64,000 nt of DNA from Pyrus communis (Eukaryota > Streptophyta > Magnoliopsida > Rosales > Rosaceae), in contig NC_084814.1 in assembly GCF_963583255.1 (NCBI RefSeq), forward strand, positions 16,652,464 through 16,716,463. Direction: 5' to 3'. The translations under genes were made by a program, and so were the position numbers. The notes under the pieces were generated by a model. That model searched no databases, was not told where the DNA came from, and saw nothing but the letters and a program-made list of their open reading frames with translations. Position 1 is the stretch's first letter. Each line of letters begins with the position of its first letter. Of the stretch, positions 59,832 to 64,000 are shown piece after piece.

Positions 59832-61681
59832 CTGCAATTGGTCACTAAACAATAAAAAATTTACAGAGGTCCTTAATGTTAACAATACATCACACATGCT
59901 AATTGAATACTGTGTAATTAAGAAAAAGAAGAGGAACTCACGCTGTGCTTCTTTGAAACTGGCGAGAGAGAACTGGAACTGGGTTGGAAGAACGTACTGA
60001 AAGCAAATGAAACACCCCGGCTTTTTCAGCCTCGTCATGAAATAATTTTAACAATTCGGTCAAGTATAAAACCATCTGCCAGTTATGGTTTTGGTAAATT
60101 ATGTAGAAGCCAAAAATCTAATAAATAGTCTAACAATAAAGGAAAACCTCACGAAAGATTAAGAATCTTTTTACCTCTGTCTGTGAACAATCGTTTTTAC
60201 TCCTATGCAAGACAGTTGGGATTCATGAGTGTATCTACCCTTCTGAGATGCAAAATATAAGAACATGATGTAAATGTCAGAAAAATAGAAGATCACCTTT
60301 TTTTTCTTTTTTTTTTTTTTTTTTGGTTTCAAATGCAAGAAAAATTAAATCACCTATATATTTTAATTGCAAATTGCAAAACAGTAAAATTCAACACAAA
60401 ACCAAAATAAAAAGGAGGTATATTAAGTAGGCAAAAGTATTTAAATCATAGGATTTGAGAAATTATAATTTTTAAAATTATCTAACAGAAATTTAAGCAT
60501 TCATTACTCTATATATCCATATACAATCCTCAATATATGAATCGACCAATCTGTTAGTTTGCTCTAATAATCTTTAAAAGCATTCCATAAAACCTAAGGT
60601 GTTCATGTTACAACCAAAGTAGGGGTTCAATCATGGATTTGTATTCCTATTTACAGTTATATTTGCACACATACACCAATCAGCACTTTTAAATTCTTCG
60701 ATCGTCACTTCAGAACTTCTTTTATTTTTCATGATATACATGCTTCTCGGTTACAATGTGAAAAATTAAAAGCTGCTAATGTAAATTGTTAAAATAATTA
60801 AGTACTATCGCAGCTCGCAAATCCATTTAATAGGATACATTAAAAAAAAATTGCAAGCTACCTATTATCGTTGATCAACAACTTTTTAAATACATTAATT
60901 TGGTGGCAGCAAAGGCCGATCAGCAACCTTTTACAAACTTTTTTCGTTGCATAACATTCACAATAGTAATATTACATGACGGTTTTATGATCACAAAAAT
61001 TTCTGCTAGGCCAGCAAACTATCACAACCTTTGAAAATAACAATAGACAAAAACTTGTTTAGATTCAAGATAAAACTTCAATGACACTCACATGATAAAT
61101 CTGCCATTAATCTAGTAGCATTCTTGCCAAAAAAAAAAATGAAAAACATTGAGTTGCTTTCCTTCCAAATTAAGTTTACCTACCAAGGGAGAGGTTAAAC
61201 CAACTATCATCTGGATCCCGAGTCTTTCATCTAGATCCCGAACACATGCCAAAGCTCTCAGTCACAAAGCTGAAGGCATACCACTGATTGACTCAAGACC
61301 TACCTTGGGCAACATTTTTGACCACTTAGAATGTTGATTTCTCTAATCTGCCTTCAGATGAGAAATGAAGATTTCGGGGGATGAGCATATCAATAATGTA
61401 AGAGACTGCATTGAGGGGTTTGATTTCACAGTGGAAAAAAGCAAAACTCCATATACGGATATAAGCTACTCCAAAATAAACTTTTGCAGAAACTATACAT
61501 AAACTTTCTCAAAGATACAATGTCCAGCTTCAATACAACTCAGAAGACATAATTCATTGAAAATTATTCTGGAAGGTAACAAAATTTACCTTAACACCGC
61601 CGTAAGCGAATCAGCATCATGGAGAACTTTTGTTCAAAAACTGAATGGAAAATCAAGAGTTTCAAATTCAAACAGGGAGCA
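59832..61681. other. Intronic/spacer sequence of the mosaic region
   Basis: Includes a small exon-like piece on the minus strand at about 59943-59998 (TTTGCTTTCAG acceptor, GTGAGT donor) and a coding-like minus stretch at about 61140-61330 (DLDERLGIQMIVGLTSPL) with one stop. Neither is recognised. There is a poly-T tract at about 60297-60325; the rest is AT-rich. Confidence 0.35.
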
Positions 61682-61883
61682 TTATTTACAACCCGAAACT
61701 GAATCATCACAAAAGGAATTCAGTGCAACCATTATCAAACCTGCAGCTCTTTCTGAACAACTAACAGCTCCTTTCTCATTTTTCATTGAGTTTCGAACAC
61801 TTTGTATGCCATTGATTTGGATTGCCTCATTTTCTTTGGTATTTCCACCAAACTTACTGGGAACGCCTTCTCTCTGCATTTCC
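61682..61883 (-). pseudogene. Unrecognised terminal-exon-like fragment
   Basis: After an acceptor (TGTTTGATTAG), an open frame reads EMQREGVPSKFGGNTKENEA...ERAAGLIMVALNSF and ends at a TAA at 61682. Composition and splice context look coding, but I recognise no domain. Its phase does not join directly to the exon at 62137-62262, so an exon is missing or they are unrelated. Confidence 0.35.
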
Positions 61884-62136
61884 CTAATCAAACACAACCA
61901 CAAATTAGTCAATTATAATAAAAAACGTATAAATGGCGCTGCATAGCGGATTTATAGAGGGTTTATAAAAATAACAAAGGCACTTGATTTAATAGTTTAT
62001 GACAAAATAAATCATACATCGTTTTGAATAGTTCCAATTCAGGTATATTTGGGTTGATGAAAAACATGGTTGAGACAGTTGTAATATTAAAAATGGAGTA
62101 TGAAGAATGAAAAAAAATTAAAAAAAAGTTGAATAC

Positions 62137-62262
62137 CTTGGAATTGTTTAACCTCGAGATTTGTGAAAGCGGCAAGTATTGTCGTTGCCAACGGTTCTAA
62201 ATTTTTGAAGCAAAAAGCTTTTGGAATGACACCTCGCAATGTGATTTCTAACATTCTTTTTC
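62137..62262 (-). pseudogene. Unrecognised internal-exon-like fragment
   Basis: 126 bp between an acceptor (TTGATCCAG) and a donor (TTCCAAG|GTATTC). One frame is fully open (KRMLEITLRGVIPKAFCF...NLEPLATTILAAF). Protein-like, family unknown. Confidence 0.35.
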
Positions 62263-62335
62263 CTGGATCAACATATATGTTAATAAGAGGTGTAACAATT
62301 AGAGCATGTATGGATGCTTTATTAATTTTTTTTAC

Positions 62336-62620
62336 CTGATATTCTCAATATAAATTTCATATTTGGCCTCAAGAACAGTTGACACCAAATGGAGCAGAAT
62401 ATTATTGTGGTGGAAGAAATCCAATATTCTAAACTGCAAGTATAAAAACATTAGGCTCATTCATTGTAGTCCAATGCAAAACTCTATCCTCAAAGTTTTT
62501 TGGCCGCGCATCTACAGATGCAGTGAAGTCATTTCTGCATCCACAAAAGTGTTCCATCATGATCATCTCAAAGCCTATTTTCTGCATGTCCCATTTAAAA
62601 CTCACCCATAAATGTTAGAA
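62336..62620 (-). pseudogene. Beta-glucosidase (GH1) exon with the catalytic NEP motif, decayed
   Basis: On the minus strand the frame reads KNFEDRVLHWTTMNEPNVFI, the region around the catalytic acid/base Glu (T-x-N-E-P) of glycoside hydrolase family 1, then a stop and IGFLPPQ*YSAPFGVNCS, a normal GH1 continuation. The upstream half (DFTASVDARP) needs a frame shift. A donor CAG|GTAAAA lies at 62336. With the next two entries these are consecutive GH1 exons in order, so a 3-exon piece of one gene. Confidence 0.75.
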
Positions 62621-62858
62621 ACTAACATAGTTTTTCGACTAACCGATCCTCCACACTCATCGTCAAGTGCCAGAGAGAGATCACTGTAGTGTTAAACAAC
62701 ACGCGGTTCGACTCTTGGTTGAAACAAACAACTTAATTAATTATGAACATAAAGAATTGTAGATCACTATAGCTACTAAATTATTAATAATAAGTGACAT
62801 AGCCACTAAAATTATTAATGCAGGAAACTGTAGAAACATAATTTAGATAGACTGTTAC

Positions 62859-62929
62859 CATGGCTGATCAGTTCACTAATAAGATTGCTGTAATATTTTA
62901 CATCCTTGGATTGACAGGTCCTGTTCCAT
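62859..62929 (-). pseudogene. Beta-glucosidase (GH1) exon, one-base frameshift
   Basis: 71 bp from an acceptor (TTTCTCTCAG) to a donor (CATG|GTAACAG). The start reads GTGPVNP; then, after a one-base deletion, VKYYSNLISELISHG. This corresponds to the plant GH1 segment after the SWSRLIP exon. The frameshift shows decay. Confidence 0.75.
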
Positions 62930-63014
62930 CTGAGAGAAACAAACCGATTATTGTTTAAGTGTGAAAGCTACTTGTTTTTTTCAATCTGAGTTATAATTTG
63001 GTGATCATGCATAC

Positions 63015-63090
63015 TTGGGATAAGTCTTGACCATGAGATGGAAAATCTATATGCCTTCAAACCAGTATCCACCATTCGTTGAACATCTTC
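63015..63090 (-). pseudogene. Beta-glucosidase (GH1) 76-bp exon
   Basis: Acceptor CCATTGCAG, donor CCCAA|GTATGC. The exon reads EDVQRMVDTGLKAYRFSIS then WSRLIP, a hallmark of plant family-1 beta-glucosidases. The 76-bp length is, from memory, the usual size of this exon. The exons encoding the N-terminus are absent: upstream lies an unrelated first exon, so the fusion point is between 63091 and 63410. Confidence 0.85.
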
Positions 63091-63409
63091 CTGCAATGGC
63101 ATATATAATATATATGATGCGTGCATATCAAACAGCATCAGTATGTTTCTAATTAGTATGATATGGATTTCTACAGTACAAAAAAAACGCTTAGTCCCGA
63201 ATCGTTTCAACAAATAAATGAAAGGATTTCCTCTATTTTCTAATAAAGAATTAGAGCAAACGAAGAGGGAATTAGTCTCAGCATGTTTATTCTAGTTTAA
63301 TTTAATAAATTCCCCTAAAATGCCCAAGAACCCCAATTTATAAACCCCGAACAAAGGCAAAAAGGAGAGATAAAACCCAAATAAAGGGAAATTTGAGGAA
63401 TTCAACAAA

Positions 63410-63504
63410 CCGTAATCACACGGAGGACGCTTTCCGATGATTAAATTCTTCGACGACGGCGGAGGTTGTCCACCGTCGCTGTACCTCCAGTACGCGCCCG
63501 CCAT
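63410..63504 (-). pseudogene. First exon resembling nuclear-speckle RNA-binding (RRM) proteins
   Basis: ATG at 63502-63504 in good plant context (AAACATGGCGG). The exon reads MAGAYWRYSDGGQPPP...IGKRPPCDY, similar to the YWRY...KRPRSDYD start of plant RRM proteins of the nuclear-speckle type. No RRM domain exon follows; GH1 exons lie 320 bp downstream. It looks like a captured promoter, leader and first exon. Family assignment is tentative. Confidence 0.45.
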
Positions 63505-63830
63505 GTTTGAAGCTTGTTGATCGTCAAAACTTGGTTTGTAGGCTCCACGGAGAGAGAGATGGGGTGCCGAAAGAAAGGAAGAGCAGAGGAAGATGAAAGA
63601 CTATGGATTTTCCAGTAGAGAATGAGAGAGGAAGAGTGAGAGATGAGAGGAGAGGAGAGCGGAGAGGAGCTCCCTTCTGAGATCAGTGAATGGAAGTGAC
63701 TGGAAAAAGCGTAGCTTCTCGTCGAGGATCCCACGCGTCACAAAACTGGAACTCATTTGACAGCGAAGCAGTAGGGGCAAAGTTGAAATAACAAAAAAGA
63801 AGCAGGGGTCAAAATGGAAGAACACTGTGC
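63505..63830 (-). promoter_or_regulatory. CT-rich 5' leader of the RNA-binding-type exon
   Basis: Minus-strand sequence is rich in CTCTCC/TCTTCC, typical of plant 5' UTRs, leading into the ATG at 63504. Alternative frames here (Ser-rich) are by-products of that composition. Confidence 0.45.
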
Positions 63831-64000
63831 TTATGAACAGTATTTCAGTTCATTTTCTCTTTTAGGATATGCATAATTTGGCATTCAAGTTATACATGCG
63901 TAAACAATGACCGCAACATATTACATATACATCATATGTTTGGGCCTAAAATCATGAGTTATGGCCTAGAAAGAAGGTTGTAAATTTCGGCCCAATTTGT
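63831..64000. other. End of window, nothing recognised
   Basis: AT-rich. No Helitron 5' terminus (TC next to A) was identified here. Confidence 0.4.

Larger units (their letters stand above)
58990..63830 (-). mobile_element. Putative Helitron carrying captured gene fragments
   Basis: On the minus strand the 59012-59033 hairpin lies close to a CTAT/CTAG text, like the 3' end of plant Helitrons. Upstream on the same strand are exons from unrelated gene families, with introns still flanked by GT/AG: BTB (59763-59831), two unrecognised exons, three GH1 exons, and an RNA-binding-type first exon (to 63504). Co-oriented exon mosaics are what Helitron gene capture produces. Against: no exact CTRR at the expected spacing, no 5' TC end found, no Rep/helicase. 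The right boundary is a guess and may lie beyond the window. Confidence 0.45.

Noticed and set aside
63441..63825. Ser/Leu-rich minus frames overlapping the RNA-binding-type exon
   Set aside because: Produced by the CT-rich leader in other frames; the MAGAYWRY frame has the better start and residue pattern.

Overview
This window is plant nuclear DNA, almost certainly from a woody eudicot. Cassandra-type LTRs carrying 5S rRNA-like sequence, an intron-bearing CHX18-type cation/H+ exchanger and many MITE families suggest the rose family (Rosaceae, for example apple or pear). That assignment is inference from remembered family features, not a search. There are no operons, CRISPR arrays, phages or bacterial features. 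Most of the 64 kb is transposable elements, several nested, with one intact host gene and a few gene fragments.

Layout. 1-4.7 kb: the 3' part of a Ty1/copia retrotransposon (A) whose gag-pol frame is open except for one in-frame stop, followed by an LTR that is partly tandemly duplicated. 5.2-7.5 kb: a CACTA-type element with GCGACG subterminal repeats and five copies of a ~340-bp module. 7.5-12.3 kb: an unrecognised coding-like fragment and several MITEs, one nested in another. 12.3-28.2 kb: an old copia element (B) whose 5' LTR is split just upstream of its TATA box by an 8.6-kb minus-strand gypsy element. The gypsy has 2.1-kb LTRs that look identical, but a dead polyprotein. Both elements have clean 5-bp target-site duplications (TSDs).

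28.9-46.1 kb holds two minus-strand CHX18-like genes in the same orientation with the same three-exon structure. The one at 29.0-32.0 kb is a pseudogene with stops, frameshifts and deletions. The one at 43.0-46.1 kb is intact (807 codons) and is the only host gene I would call functional. Between them lie three Cassandra LTR insertions (two solo-LTR-like, one rearranged into an inverted structure), a plastid rps7 fragment, a hAT element with an 8-bp TSD, other MITEs and long microsatellites.

46-59 kb is MITE-rich: a Tourist-like MITE inside another element's terminal repeat, a truncated copia (C) 5' LTR plus gag start, a degenerate PIF/Harbinger transposase, and a ~620-bp foldback. 59.0-63.8 kb is the most unusual stretch. 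Exons of at least three unrelated gene families lie together on the minus strand with their splice sites: a BTB exon of the ARM-repeat ARIA/ABAP1 type, beta-glucosidase exons, and a first exon resembling nuclear-speckle RNA-binding proteins. They sit upstream of a hairpin resembling a Helitron 3' end. I interpret this as a gene-capturing Helitron, or its remains.

All motif and splice readings were made by eye. No alignment or database search was run.
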